From Nocardioides marinus (GTDB lineage: Bacteria > Actinomycetota > Actinomycetes > Propionibacteriales > Nocardioidaceae), in contig NZ_JACBZI010000001.1 of NCBI RefSeq assembly GCF_013408145.1, positions 1,278,501-1,342,500 on the forward strand: a DNA stretch of 64,000 bases, given 5' to 3'. The position numbers and the translations under genes were made by a program. A model generated the notes under the pieces. That model saw only the letters and a list, made by a program, of their open reading frames with translations, did not search any database and was not told where the DNA came from. Shown here piece by piece: positions 46,714 to 55,017 of the stretch (its first letter is position 1; the number at the start of each line of letters is the position of its first letter).

Positions 46714-47347
46714 GCGCCAGCAGGAGGCCAGCACGGCGACGTACCCGGCCGCCGGCCTCGGTGAGCAGCAGCCCGCCGGGCAGGTGGTCCCACGGCTTCT
46801 GCTTCACGTACGCCGCCCACCCGGCCTGACCGCTGGCCAGGCGGGGGTAGTCGACCCCGCAGCAGGTGCCCGTCGGTCGGAGGGGGCGCCGACCCGCCGT
46901 GCCCGACGTGAGCCGCACCCCGTCCGCCCAGGCGCCGGAGCCCCGCTCGGCGACGTAGGCGCGCTCGTGCTGCGGCTGCCAGATCCAGCTGCGGACGGTG
47001 ACGCCGTGCCGCAGCTCCGCGAGCATGGTGGCGTGGTCGGGTGAGCCGGCCACGAAGTGCCTGGTGCCGTCGACGGGGTCGACGGTGAAGGCGTGGTCGG
47101 CGGTGGGCAGGCCCCGCAGCAGCGCGGGGTCGGCGCTGACGGCCTCCTCGCCGACCACCAGTGCCCCGGGGTGCGCCGCCCGCAGGGCGGCCGCCAGGGC
47201 GACCTCGGCCTCGCGGTCGGCCACCGTCACCAGGTCGCCGGGTCGGCGCTTGCTGGAGACGTCGGCGGAGGTGAGGTGGCCGAACCGGGGGGTGACGTGC
47301 TCGGCGACGACCTCGCGCACGAGGTCCAGCACCGCGTCGGTGTCCAT
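46685..47347 (-). CDS. Inositol monophosphatase family phosphatase
   Basis: 220 residues, shorter than the usual 260-280. GEEAVS (metal Glu), DPVDGTRHFVAG (the DPIDGT metal motif) and PWDHLPGGLLLTEAGGRV (the WD.A.G...EAGG motif) show the family and an intact active site. Members dephosphorylate inositol phosphates, histidinol phosphate, PAP or fructose bisphosphate; the substrate is not decidable. ATG 47347 was chosen; a GTG at 47365 is possible. It ends inside the convergent lipoprotein gene and the C-terminus is atypically Arg/Ser-rich. Confidence 0.82.
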   Translation of the reverse strand: MDTDAVLDLVREVVAEHVTPRFGHLTSADVSSKRRPGDLVTVADREAEVALAAALRAAHPGALVVGEEAVSADPALLRGLPTADHAFTVDPVDGTRHFVAGSPDHATMLAELRHGVTVRSWIWQPQHERAYVAERGSGAWADGVRLTSGTAGRRPLRPTGTCCGVDYPRLASGQAGWAAYVKQKPWDHLPGGLLLTEAGGRVRRRAGLLLALSPSASRPA

Positions 47348-47379
47348 CGGCCGATTCACCCGCACAGCCTGCCAGGCGG

Positions 47380-47385
47380 CACCAT
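47380..47385 (+). promoter_or_regulatory. Possible leaderless -10 (CACCAT) of the dus gene
   Basis: CACCAT ends 6 bases before ATG 47392. Confidence 0.35.
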
Positions 47386-47391
47386 GGAGCC

Positions 47392-48534
47392 ATGTCCGCC
47401 GCTCCCGGACCGACCTCCGGTCTCACCCTCGGCCCGCTCCACGTGCCGACCCCGGTGGTCCTGGCCCCGATGGCCGGGATCACCAACGCCGCCTACCGCC
47501 GGCTGTGCGCCGAGCAGGGCGCAGGGCTGTACGTCTGCGAGATGATCACCAGCCGCGGCCTGGTCGAGGGCGACCAGCACACGAGGGACATGCTGGTCTT
47601 CGACGAGCTCGAGACGGTCCGCTCGGTGCAGCTCTACGGCACCGACCCGGTCTACGTGGGCAAGGCGGCGGAGATCCTCTGCGCCGAGTACGGCGTCGCG
47701 CACATCGACCTGAACTTCGGGTGCCCGGTCCCCAAGGTGACCCGCAAGGGCGGCGGCGGGGCGCTGCCGTGGAAGCGTGGCCTGCTGGGGGAGATCCTCG
47801 AGCACGCCGTCTGGGCGGCGAGCCGCTACGACGTGCCGGTGACGATGAAGACCCGCAAGGGCATCGACGAGGAGCACCTCACCTACCTCGACGCCGGCAG
47901 GATCGCGCAGGAGAGCGGGTGCGCGGCGATCGCGCTGCACGGTCGCACCGTCGCGCAGGCCTACTCCGGGCAGGCCGACTGGGACGCCATCGGCGAGCTC
48001 GCGGCGTCGGTCGACATCCCGGTGCTCGGCAACGGCGACATCTGGGAGGCCGCCGACGCGGTGCGGATGGTGGAGCGGACCGGGGCCGCGGGTGTCGTCG
48101 TCGGCCGGGGCTGCCTGGGCCGCCCGTGGTTGTTCCGCGACCTCGCGGCCGCCTTCGCCGGCGAGCAGGTCGCGACCCTGCCGACCCTGGGGGAGGTGCG
48201 CGACATGATGCGCCGCCACGCCGAGCTGCTGTGCCAGCACATGGGCGAGGAGCGCGGCTGCAAGGAGTTCCGCAAGCACGTCTCGTGGTACCTCAAGGGC
48301 TTCGCGGCAGGTGGCCACATGCGCCGCAGTCTCGGGTTGGTGGGCACCCTGGCCGACCTCGACGGCCTGCTGGCCGACCTCGACCCCGACGAGCCGTTCC
48401 CGGTGGCCGAGCTCGGCACCCCGCGCGGACGGCAGGGCTCGCCCCGGGATCGCGTCGTGCTGCCCGAGGGCTGGCTCGACGACTCCGACGGCAGCGGCTG
48501 CGCGGTCGAGGAGGACCTGCACTCAGGCGGATGA
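47392..48534 (+). CDS. dusB: tRNA-dihydrouridine synthase (DusB type)
   Basis: 380 residues. The FMN barrel begins VVLAPMAGITNAAYRRLC. The catalytic cysteine lies in LNFGCPVPKVTRKGGGGAL, and the FMN phosphate site is VLGNGDIWEAADA / GVVVGRGCLGRPW. The C-terminal helical domain binds tRNA. It reduces uridines in the tRNA D-loop with NADPH. Neighbours glyS and dgt match the usual actinobacterial order. Confidence 0.93.
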   Translation: MSAAPGPTSGLTLGPLHVPTPVVLAPMAGITNAAYRRLCAEQGAGLYVCEMITSRGLVEGDQHTRDMLVFDELETVRSVQLYGTDPVYVGKAAEILCAEYGVAHIDLNFGCPVPKVTRKGGGGALPWKRGLLGEILEHAVWAASRYDVPVTMKTRKGIDEEHLTYLDAGRIAQESGCAAIALHGRTVAQAYSGQADWDAIGELAASVDIPVLGNGDIWEAADAVRMVERTGAAGVVVGRGCLGRPWLFRDLAAAFAGEQVATLPTLGEVRDMMRRHAELLCQHMGEERGCKEFRKHVSWYLKGFAAGGHMRRSLGLVGTLADLDGLLADLDPDEPFPVAELGTPRGRQGSPRDRVVLPEGWLDDSDGSGCAVEEDLHSGG

Positions 48535-48572
48535 GGGCCGTCGCGAGTGGCTCGGCTCACACAGGGTGAGCG

Positions 48573-48652
48573 GGAACACCCGTGAAGACGAGGTCAAGAT
48601 TCGGACACGATTCGCCGGCTGTGGTTCAGTGAACGACGCGTACCGGTCGGTA
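48573..48652 (+). promoter_or_regulatory. Regulatory region with palindromes and direct repeats before the secreted SH3/M15-like gene
   Basis: Within the 169-base gap lie GGAAC (48573-48577, ECF-sigma -35-like), a GATTCG direct repeat with an 11-base period (48598-48603 and 48609-48614), the palindrome GTTCA-G-TGAAC (48624-48634) and TACCG-GT-CGGTA (48641-48652, TetR-operator-like). No single regulator can be named. Confidence 0.4.
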
Positions 48653-48703
48653 AGTCGACCGGCCACGCACATCCCCCGACCCCGACAGCTAAGGATCAGC
48701 GCT

Positions 48704-49606
48704 GTGGCAGACCATCGCCACAAGCGGGACACCGATGCCCGCCGGACGCCGCGAGCGACCCTCGTGGCCGGCCCTCTCGCCCTCGTCGCCACCGCCTCGG
48801 TGGTCTCCCTGGGAGTCGTCCTCGGTGGCGGCCCCGTCCCGGAGGCCGTCACCGCCCGCACCACGGCCGCCGACCTCCAGCAGGTCACCGACGGCTCCGG
48901 CCTCGGGATCCGCGACTCCGTCCTGAGCCGGTCCTCGGACCGCTCGGCCGTCAAGGGCGTCACCCTGGAGAAGGAGCAGACCAAGCTCGACCGCGTGCTG
49001 TCGCCGAAGGCGGTGCAGCGCGCGATCAAGAAGGCCGACACCACGCTCTGGACGACCGCACCGCTCAACTTGTGGAACGAGCCGGGCAAGAAGGCCAAGA
49101 AGGTCGGACAGGTCGCTGCCGAGCGCAAGGTGCTCGTCACCGGTCGGCACCTCTACGGCCGTGACGAGGTCGTCGTGGACGGCAAGGCGCGGTGGGTGAC
49201 CAAGGGCTACCTGCAGCAGGAGAAGCCCGAGGCGCGGCCGGCGGCTGCGAGCACCGCGGCCAGCTGCACCAACGGCACCAGCGTGCCCTCCGGCGTGAGC
49301 CCGAACATCGTCAAGGTCCACCGGGCGGTGTGTGCGCAGTTCCCGAGCATCACCACCTACGGCACCTTCCGTGGCGACGGTGAGCACGCCCGTGGTCTGG
49401 CGGTCGACATCATGGTCTCCGGCGACCTCGGGTGGCAGGTCGCGGAGTTCGTCCGCGCCAACTACGCCGAGCTCGGTGTGAGCTACCTGATCTACTCCCA
49501 GCGCATCTGGTCCGTCGAGCGGGGCGGAGAGGGCTGGCGCCCGATGTCGGACCGCGGGTCGGCCACGGCCAACCACTACGACCACGTGCACGTCACGACG
49601 TACTGA
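48704..49606 (+). CDS. Secreted protein with SH3-like and M15/VldE-like C-terminal domain
   Basis: 300 residues. A hydrophobic segment (about 22-43) acts as signal or anchor. An SH3-like region (TTLWTTAPLNLWNEPGKKAK ... GKARWVTKGYL) lies at about 112-168. The C-terminal domain (190-300) has CTNGTSVPSGVSPNIVKVHR, GEHARGLAVDIMV and the final NHYDHVHVTTY; the H...D...HVH pattern is the metal-site signature of D-Ala-D-Ala carboxypeptidase-like (ARB_07466-type) domains. A wall-binding or wall-cleaving role is likely. GTG 48704 follows AAGGA. Confidence 0.8.
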   Translation: MADHRHKRDTDARRTPRATLVAGPLALVATASVVSLGVVLGGGPVPEAVTARTTAADLQQVTDGSGLGIRDSVLSRSSDRSAVKGVTLEKEQTKLDRVLSPKAVQRAIKKADTTLWTTAPLNLWNEPGKKAKKVGQVAAERKVLVTGRHLYGRDEVVVDGKARWVTKGYLQQEKPEARPAAASTAASCTNGTSVPSGVSPNIVKVHRAVCAQFPSITTYGTFRGDGEHARGLAVDIMVSGDLGWQVAEFVRANYAELGVSYLIYSQRIWSVERGGEGWRPMSDRGSATANHYDHVHVTTY

Positions 49607-49660
49607 CGCCCCGGCGTGGTGGGCGGGTCCGGCGCGGGCCCGCCTGGGGGCGCCCTGCCC

Positions 49661-49666
49661 TAGGCT
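49661..49666 (+). promoter_or_regulatory. Near-leaderless -10 (TAGGCT) of dgt
   Basis: TAGGCT ends 8 bases before ATG 49675. Confidence 0.45.
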
Positions 49667-49674
49667 CGGCGCCG

Positions 49675-50955
49675 ATGGATGCCCTGGAGCTGTACGACGA
49701 CCACGCCCGTGAGCGGGTGGTCCCCGAGCCGCCCAAGCGGGTCGACGCCCCTGAGCGCACCCCGTTCGAGCGGGACCGCGCCCGCGTGGTGCACGCGGCC
49801 TCCTCGCGGCGGCTGGCCGCCAAGACCCAGGTCGTCGGGCCGCAGAGCGACGACTTCGTCCGCAACCGTCTCACCCACAGCCTCGAGGTGGCGCAGGTCG
49901 CGCGGGACCTCTCCCGCGCGCTCGGCTCCCACCCCGACATCGCGGAGACCGCGGCGCTGGCCCACGACCTGGGGCACCCGCCGTTCGGCCACAACGGGGA
50001 GCGGGTGCTGGCCGACGTGGCCATCGAGTGCGGTGGCTTCGAGGGCAACGCGCAGACGCTGAGGCTGCTGACCCGCCTGGAGTCCAAGACGGTCGACGCC
50101 GACGGCCGCTCGGTGGGGCTCAACCTCACCCGGGCCACGCTCGACGCCTGCTCGAAGTACCCCTGGGGCCCCGAGGACGCCCGCGCCGGCAAGTTCGGCG
50201 TCTACGCCGAGGACCGTGCGGTCTTCTCCTGGCTGCGTGACGGGGTGCCGGTCGGTGCGTCCGGCCAGGCCCCACCGCGTCGCTGCCTCGAGGCGCAGGT
50301 GATGGACCTCGCCGACGACGTCGCCTACTCAGTCCACGACGTGGAGGACGGCGTCGTCGCCGGGCGCGTGGACCTCACCCGCCTGGAACCCTCGTCGGTC
50401 TGGGCCACGATGCGCGAGTGGTACCCCTCCGAGCTCGTCGACGTGCCGGACGACGAGCTCGACGACGTGCTGGGGGACCTGCAGGCCGTCGGCTCGTGGC
50501 CGCACGCGGCGTACGACGGCAGCCGCGCCTCGCTGGCGGCGCTGAAGAACCTCACCAGCGACCTCATCGGCCGCTTCTGCGGTGCCGTCCAGCACGCCAC
50601 GCACGCCGCCGGCCCGGGGCCGTTCGTGCGCTACGAGGCCGACCTCGTCGTGCCCCGGCGCACCGGGCTGGAGATGCTGGTCCTCAAGGGGGTCGCCGCC
50701 CACTACGTGATGCAGGCCGAGGACCGGCTGGCGGTGATGGCGCGCCAGCGCGAGCTGCTGGCCGAGCTGGTGGCACTGCTGGCGCACCGCGGCCCCGACG
50801 CCCTGGACCGCGCCTTCGCCGACGACTGGCACGCGGCGGCCGACGACGCCGCCCGGTTGCGGGTGGTCATCGACCAGGTCGCCTCGCTGACCGACGCCTC
50901 GGCCGTCTCGCGCTGGGAGGCCCTGCGTGGGCCGCGGGTAGCGTCGCGGGCGTGA
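49675..50955 (+). CDS. dgt: Deoxyguanosinetriphosphate triphosphohydrolase-like protein
   Basis: 426 residues, the shorter type 2 form. The HD metal site is RNRLTHSLEVAQVAR plus ALAHDLGHPPFGHNGE, and the third acid lies in MDLADDVAYSVHD. It splits dNTPs into deoxynucleoside and triphosphate, controlling precursor pools or clearing phage nucleotides. It is placed before dnaG as in Mycobacterium. Its stop overlaps the next start (GTGA). Confidence 0.93.
   Translation: MDALELYDDHARERVVPEPPKRVDAPERTPFERDRARVVHAASSRRLAAKTQVVGPQSDDFVRNRLTHSLEVAQVARDLSRALGSHPDIAETAALAHDLGHPPFGHNGERVLADVAIECGGFEGNAQTLRLLTRLESKTVDADGRSVGLNLTRATLDACSKYPWGPEDARAGKFGVYAEDRAVFSWLRDGVPVGASGQAPPRRCLEAQVMDLADDVAYSVHDVEDGVVAGRVDLTRLEPSSVWATMREWYPSELVDVPDDELDDVLGDLQAVGSWPHAAYDGSRASLAALKNLTSDLIGRFCGAVQHATHAAGPGPFVRYEADLVVPRRTGLEMLVLKGVAAHYVMQAEDRLAVMARQRELLAELVALLAHRGPDALDRAFADDWHAAADDAARLRVVIDQVASLTDASAVSRWEALRGPRVASRA
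50939..50944 (+). promoter_or_regulatory. Internal leaderless-type -10 (TAGCGT) of the hydroxyacid dehydrogenase gene
   Basis: TAGCGT lies inside the end of dgt, 7 bases before GTG 50952, so the gene may have its own transcript besides read-through. Confidence 0.4.
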
Positions 50956-51890
50956 GCGACCCTCTCGTCTGGCTGCCCTTCGACCCCTCCCACCTGCGGG
51001 CCACGCTGGGCGAGCTGCCCGGCGGACTCCGCTTCGAGGTGGTGGATCCCACCGAGCACGTCCCGGACTCGGTCCAGGACGTGCGTTTCTACGTCACGCC
51101 GTACCAGATGGGGCCGGCGGTGGGCGACGTCCTGCCGCGCATGCGCTCGTTGGAGGTCGTCCAGACCCTCTCGGCGGGGGTCGACAACGTCCGTGACCGG
51201 GTGCCGGAGGGCGTCGTGCTGTGCAACGGGCGTGGCATCCACGACTCCTCGACGGCGGAGCTGACCCTGGCCCTCGTCCTGGCCTCGCTGCGCGACGTCC
51301 CCGGCATGGTGCGCGACCAGGACGCCCGCCGGTGGAACACCCGGTGGCGTCCGGCCCTGGCGGACCGCCGCGTCCTGCTGGTCGGGTACGGCGCGATCGG
51401 CCGCGCCATCGAGTCTCGCCTGCTCCCGTTCGAGACCGAGGTGGTGCGGGTGGCGCGCACGGCCCGGGTCGAGGATTCCGGGCCGGTCCACGGGTTCGAC
51501 GAGCTGCCCGCCCTGCTGCCCGGGGCCGACGTGGTCGTGCTGATCTGCCCGCTGACCGACGAGACCCGCGGCCTGGTCGACGCCGGGTTCCTGGCCCGGA
51601 TGAAGGACGGCGCCCTGCTGGTCAACATGGCCCGTGGTGGCGTGGTCGACACCCCCGCGCTGCTCGCCGAGCTGCACGCGGAGCGGCTGACCGCGGCCGT
51701 CGACGTGGTCGACACCGAGCCGCTGCCCGCCGACAGCCCCTGGTGGGACGCCCCCGGCCTGCTGGTGAGCCCGCACGTCGGTGGCGCCTCGTCGGCGATG
51801 TGGCCCCGTGCCCACCGGCTGGTGGCCGAGCAGCTGCGCCGCTACGCCGCGGGCGAGCCTCTCCACCACCAGATGACGGGCGCCTACTGA
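50952..51890 (+). CDS. D-2-hydroxyacid dehydrogenase
   Basis: 312 residues. The NAD-binding motif VLLVGYGAIGRAIESRL is near residue 140. The catalytic Arg (NMARGGVVD), Glu (VVDTEPLPAD) and His (VSPHVGGASS) are all present. The family oxidises or reduces D-2-hydroxyacids such as phosphoglycerate, glyoxylate or hydroxyphenylpyruvate; the substrate cannot be given. The GTG overlaps the dgt stop. It separates dgt from dnaG. Confidence 0.9.
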   Translation: MSDPLVWLPFDPSHLRATLGELPGGLRFEVVDPTEHVPDSVQDVRFYVTPYQMGPAVGDVLPRMRSLEVVQTLSAGVDNVRDRVPEGVVLCNGRGIHDSSTAELTLALVLASLRDVPGMVRDQDARRWNTRWRPALADRRVLLVGYGAIGRAIESRLLPFETEVVRVARTARVEDSGPVHGFDELPALLPGADVVVLICPLTDETRGLVDAGFLARMKDGALLVNMARGGVVDTPALLAELHAERLTAAVDVVDTEPLPADSPWWDAPGLLVSPHVGGASSAMWPRAHRLVAEQLRRYAAGEPLHHQMTGAY

Positions 51891-51907
51891 CCGCGACCGC
51901 ACGCCCG

Positions 51908-51913
51908 TAGGAT
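51908..51913 (+). promoter_or_regulatory. Leaderless-type -10 (TAGGAT) of dnaG
   Basis: TAGGAT, the 7 bases CGGCCCC, then GTG 51921, the same spacer as tmsA. Confidence 0.55.
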
Positions 51914-51920
51914 CGGCCCC

Positions 51921-53816
51921 GTGCCAGGCCGGATCCGTGACGACAGCATCGCCGAGGTGCGCGAGAAGGCCCGGATCGACGAGGTCGTCTCCCAGTACGT
52001 CACGCTCCGCAACGCCGGCGGCGGCTCCATGAAGGGGCTGTGCCCCTTCCACGACGAGAAGTCGCCCTCGTTCCACGTCACGCCGAGTCGAGGATTCTTC
52101 CACTGCTTCGGCTGCCAGGAGGGCGGTGACGTCATCACCTTCTTGATGAAGATCGACGGCCTGTCCTTCGGCGAGGCCGTCGAGCGGCTGGCCGACAAGT
52201 CCGGCGTGCAGCTCCAGCGCGAGGAGGGCGACGCGCGCGAGGAGCGTCCCAAGGGCCCGCCGCGCAACCGGTTGGTCGAGGCGCACCGGCACGCGCAGGA
52301 GTTCTACGCCGACCAGCTCGCCTCGCCCGACGCCCTCGTGGCGCGCCAGTTCCTGGCCCAGCGGGGCTTCGACCAGGCCGCGGCGGAGACCTTCGGCATC
52401 GGCTTCGCACCGCGCGGGGGTGAGGTGCTCTACCGGCACCTGCAGCAGAAGGGCTTCTCGGTCGAGGAGCTCACCGTCGCCGGCCTCGTGGCGGTGGGGC
52501 GCTCGCCGTACGACAAGTTCCGCGGCCGGCTGCTGTGGCCGATCCGCGAGCCCAGTGGCGAGACCATCGGCTTCGGCGCGCGGCGGATCTTCGACGACGA
52601 CCGCATCGAGGCGAAGTACCTCAACACCGCCGAGACACCGATCTACAAGAAGAGCCACGTGCTCTACGGCATCGACCTGGCCCGGCGTGAGATCGGTCGT
52701 TCCAGCCAGGCCGTGATCGTCGAGGGCTACACCGACGTGATGGCCTGCCACCTCTCGGGTGTCGGCACCGCCGTGGCCACCTGCGGCACCGCCTTCGGAG
52801 ACGACCACGCCCGGGTGCTGCGCCGCTTCCTCCACGACCACGAGGAGTTCCGCGGGGAGGTCATCTTCACCTTCGACGGCGACTCCGCAGGTCAGAAGGC
52901 GGCGCTGCGGGCCTTCGACGGCGACCAGAACTTCGTGTCCCAGACCTACGTCGCCGTCGAGCCGTCGGGCATGGACCCGTGCGAGCTGCGGATGTCGACC
53001 GACGACCTGGCGACGGGTGAGGCGGCCGTGCGCGAGCTCGTGGCCCGCCGGGTGCCGCTCTACCGCTTCGTCGTCGGCAACATCATCGGCAAGTACGACC
53101 TCGACCGTGCCGACGGCCGGATCGACGCCATGCGTGAGGCGGCCAAGGTCGTGGCGTCGGTGCGTGACCAGTCGAAGGTGACCGCGTTCGCCCAGGAGAT
53201 CTCCCGGATGATCGGCGCCGACATCGACCCCAACGCGGTGCTCGCGGAGATCCGACGCGCGAAGGGGCGCCCCGCCACCGCGGCGCCCACCGCCCCGGCC
53301 CCGCCGAAACCCCGCGCCGCGGGACCCGACCTGCGCGACCCCCGCTTCCGGCTCGAGCGCGAGCTGCTCAAGCTCGTGGTGCAGCGTCCGATGACCATCG
53401 GCCGGCGCAGCAGCGAGATCGGCCCCGACGACTTCACCCACCCCGTCTACCGGGCCATCTGGGAGGTCGTCGCGCAGCTGGGCGGGCCCGGTGCCGGCAA
53501 CGGCGACCCGGCCTGGGCGCAGAAGCTGCGGGACGGGGCGAGCGACCCCGAGGTGACCTCGGCGATCTCGGCGCTGGCCGTGGAGCCGCTGCTCACGCCC
53601 AAGGAGCCCGACGCGGCGTACGTCAACCACCACATGGTCCGGCTGCTGGAGCTGACCGCTGCTCGCCGCATCGAGGGCGTGAAGTCCAGGCTCCAGCGCA
53701 CCAACCCGGTGGAGGACCCCGACAGCTACAACCGCATGTTCGGTGAGCTCGCGGCGCTCGAGCAGCACCGGCGGGCGTTGCGCGACCAGCTGGTCGCGGG
53801 CGAGGCGGCGCACTGA
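51921..53816 (+). CDS. dnaG: DNA primase DnaG
   Basis: 631 residues. The CHC2 zinc finger is CPFHDEKSPSFHV ... FFHCFGCQEGGD (about 41-66). The TOPRIM core has VIVEGYTDVMA and FTFDGDSAGQKAAL, and a DnaB-binding C-terminal domain follows from about 475. It makes RNA primers at the replication fork. GTG 51921 is preceded by TAGGAT and 7 bases, so it is probably read from a leaderless mRNA. The stop overlaps the next ATG (TGATG). Confidence 0.96.
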   Translation: MPGRIRDDSIAEVREKARIDEVVSQYVTLRNAGGGSMKGLCPFHDEKSPSFHVTPSRGFFHCFGCQEGGDVITFLMKIDGLSFGEAVERLADKSGVQLQREEGDAREERPKGPPRNRLVEAHRHAQEFYADQLASPDALVARQFLAQRGFDQAAAETFGIGFAPRGGEVLYRHLQQKGFSVEELTVAGLVAVGRSPYDKFRGRLLWPIREPSGETIGFGARRIFDDDRIEAKYLNTAETPIYKKSHVLYGIDLARREIGRSSQAVIVEGYTDVMACHLSGVGTAVATCGTAFGDDHARVLRRFLHDHEEFRGEVIFTFDGDSAGQKAALRAFDGDQNFVSQTYVAVEPSGMDPCELRMSTDDLATGEAAVRELVARRVPLYRFVVGNIIGKYDLDRADGRIDAMREAAKVVASVRDQSKVTAFAQEISRMIGADIDPNAVLAEIRRAKGRPATAAPTAPAPPKPRAAGPDLRDPRFRLERELLKLVVQRPMTIGRRSSEIGPDDFTHPVYRAIWEVVAQLGGPGAGNGDPAWAQKLRDGASDPEVTSAISALAVEPLLTPKEPDAAYVNHHMVRLLELTAARRIEGVKSRLQRTNPVEDPDSYNRMFGELAALEQHRRALRDQLVAGEAAH

Positions 53817-54334
53817 TGCCCCGGATGCCTCGCCCGGGCGCCGTCCGTGACCGGCACGGGCTCACCCTGCCCCGCGGTGAACGGGTGCTGGCCTGGGCCC
53901 GTGCAGCCGACGGCTCGGTCGTCGCCGGCTCGCGCGATGCCCTGCACGCCGCCGAGCCCGACGGAGGGACCCTGCGGATCGCCTGGGAGCAGGTCGAGGC
54001 CGCCGACTGGGACCAGGACACCGGGGTGCTGAGGGTCAGTGAGGTCGGTGCCTGGGGGAGTGCCCGACCCGAGCACGCCTGGACCTTCGAGGACACCGGC
54101 CGGCTGTTGGAGCTGGTGCGCGAGAGGGTCACGGCCAGTGTCCTGTTCCAGCGCCACGTGCCCGTCGCCGGTCGCCGCGGCCTGCGGGTCATCGCCCGCC
54201 GCGCGCCCTCCGGTGCGGCGCCGGTCCAGTGGGTCTACGAGTACGACGAGGGCCTGGATCCCGACGATCCGACCGTGCGTGCGAGCGCTGCCGCTGCCCT
54301 GGCACAGGCCCGTGAACAGCTCGGCGAGCTCTGA
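53816..54334 (+). CDS. Conserved hypothetical protein downstream of dnaG
   Basis: 172 residues, soluble, with two beta-rich parts: AVRDRHGLTLPRGERVLAWA ... TLRIAWEQVEAADWDQDTGV (a PH-like look) and a C-terminal VQWVYEYDEGLDPDDPTVRA plus a helix. No catalytic motif is seen. It overlaps dnaG by one base, and the same arrangement is common in actinobacteria, so it is a real gene of unknown role. Confidence 0.75.
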   Translation: MPRMPRPGAVRDRHGLTLPRGERVLAWARAADGSVVAGSRDALHAAEPDGGTLRIAWEQVEAADWDQDTGVLRVSEVGAWGSARPEHAWTFEDTGRLLELVRERVTASVLFQRHVPVAGRRGLRVIARRAPSGAAPVQWVYEYDEGLDPDDPTVRASAAAALAQAREQLGEL

Positions 54335-54369
54335 GCCACCTCGATTTCACCGGCGTCTGGGCGCCTTGC

Positions 54370-54375
54370 TAGTGT
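54370..54375 (+). promoter_or_regulatory. -10 box (TAGTGT) of tRNA-Asn
   Basis: TAGTGT lies 16 bases before the tRNA, with TTCACC about 18 bases further upstream as a weak -35. Confidence 0.45.
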
Positions 54376-54391
54376 GTGCGCGCTGCACCGA

Positions 54392-54464
54392 TCCCCTGTA
54401 GCTCAACTGGCAGAGCATTCGGCTGTTAACCGGAGGGTTGTTGGTTCGAGTCCAACCGGGGGAG
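54392..54464 (+). tRNA. tRNA-Asn (GTT)
   Basis: 73 bases. The acceptor stem TCCCCTG pairs with CGGGGGA with one G-U pair. The D arm is GCTC...GAGC, the anticodon stem TTCGG/CCGGA encloses CTGTTAA with anticodon GTT, and the T arm is GTTGG/CCAAC around TTCGAGT. CCA is not encoded. Its position after dnaG resembles other actinobacteria. Confidence 0.96.
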
Positions 54465-54469
54465 CAGAG

Positions 54470-54503
54470 AGAGGGCCGCTGACCACCAGGTCAGCGGCCC
54501 TCT
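54470..54503 (+). terminator. Terminator of tRNA-Asn
   Basis: AGAGGGCCGCTGACC (54470-54484) pairs perfectly with 54489-54503 around the loop ACCA, starting 5 bases after the tRNA. Confidence 0.8.
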
Positions 54504-54553
54504 GCCGTTCCAGCACGTCCGGACCCGCCCGCGGCCCGCGGATCGCCTCGAAG

Positions 54554-54559
54554 TACGCT
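54554..54559 (+). promoter_or_regulatory. -10 box (TACGCT) of tRNA-Met
   Basis: TACGCT lies 29 bases before the tRNA; no clear -35 is seen. Confidence 0.35.
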
Positions 54560-54588
54560 CGCCGACGCGTCGCGGCCCGCCCGCGCGC

Positions 54589-54662
54589 GGGGCGGTAGCT
54601 CAGTCGGTCAGAGCAGAGGACTCATAATCCTTGGGTCGTGGGTTCGAGCCCCACCCGCCCTA
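54589..54662 (+). tRNA. tRNA-Met (CAT)
   Basis: 74 bases. The acceptor stem GGGGCGG pairs with CCGCCCT (terminal G-U), the anticodon stem GAGGA/TCCTT holds CTCATAA with anticodon CAT, and the T arm is GTGGG/CCCAC around TTCGAGC. It lacks initiator features, so elongator Met is most likely. A lysidine-modified tRNA-Ile with the same anticodon cannot be fully excluded. The last three bases overlap the stop of the opposite gene. Confidence 0.92.
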
Positions 54663-54887
54663 CTCCGAGGGCTCGGGCAGGTCCTCGGGCAGCTCGCAGT
54701 CCACCTTCGGGTTGACGCCCATGTAGTTGAGCGGGCCGGCGAGGACCGTGAGCGCGGTGTCGCCGAAGCTCTTGCAGCTCACCTCGCGGTCGTCGCCGAA
54801 GTACCCCCGCTGCAGGGCGGCCACGAAGCCGATGACCAGCCAGATCGCCAGCAGGATCCCCACGATGCTGCTTCCACCTCGTCGCAT
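54660..54887 (-). CDS. Small membrane protein of unknown function
   Basis: 75 residues. One membrane segment near the N-terminus (IVGILLAIWLVIGFVAALQ) is followed by GYFGDDREVSCKSFGDTALT and an acidic tail (VDCELPEDLPEPSE); two cysteines would lie outside the cell. ATG 54887 follows a strong AGGAGG at 6-7 bases; an upstream in-frame ATG at 54920 lacks one. The size and composition match a small actinobacterial family often found near tRNA genes, but no function is known. Confidence 0.75.
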   Translation of the reverse strand: MRRGGSSIVGILLAIWLVIGFVAALQRGYFGDDREVSCKSFGDTALTVLAGPLNYMGVNPKVDCELPEDLPEPSE

Positions 54888-55004
54888 GTCTGACCTCCTC
54901 GCCGCCCTCGGTGGCGGCACTCGTCGTGTGCGTTCCCCCGTCGTCTACCCGCTGCGCCGCGTCCCACCCTCACCCCCTCGTGCCCCGCGGGTGGCCAGAC
55001 AGCG

Positions 55005-55010
55005 CAGAAT
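55005..55010 (+). promoter_or_regulatory. Possible leaderless -10 (CAGAAT) of the sulfotransferase-like gene
   Basis: CAGAAT ends 7 bases before ATG 55018. Confidence 0.4.
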
Positions 55011-55017
55011 GGGCCGC

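Noticed and set aside
48535..48703. c-di-AMP (ydaO-type) riboswitch before the secreted protein gene
   Set aside because: The gene class fits, but I could not find the conserved ydaO core; short palindromes explain the symmetry better. A covariance search would settle it.
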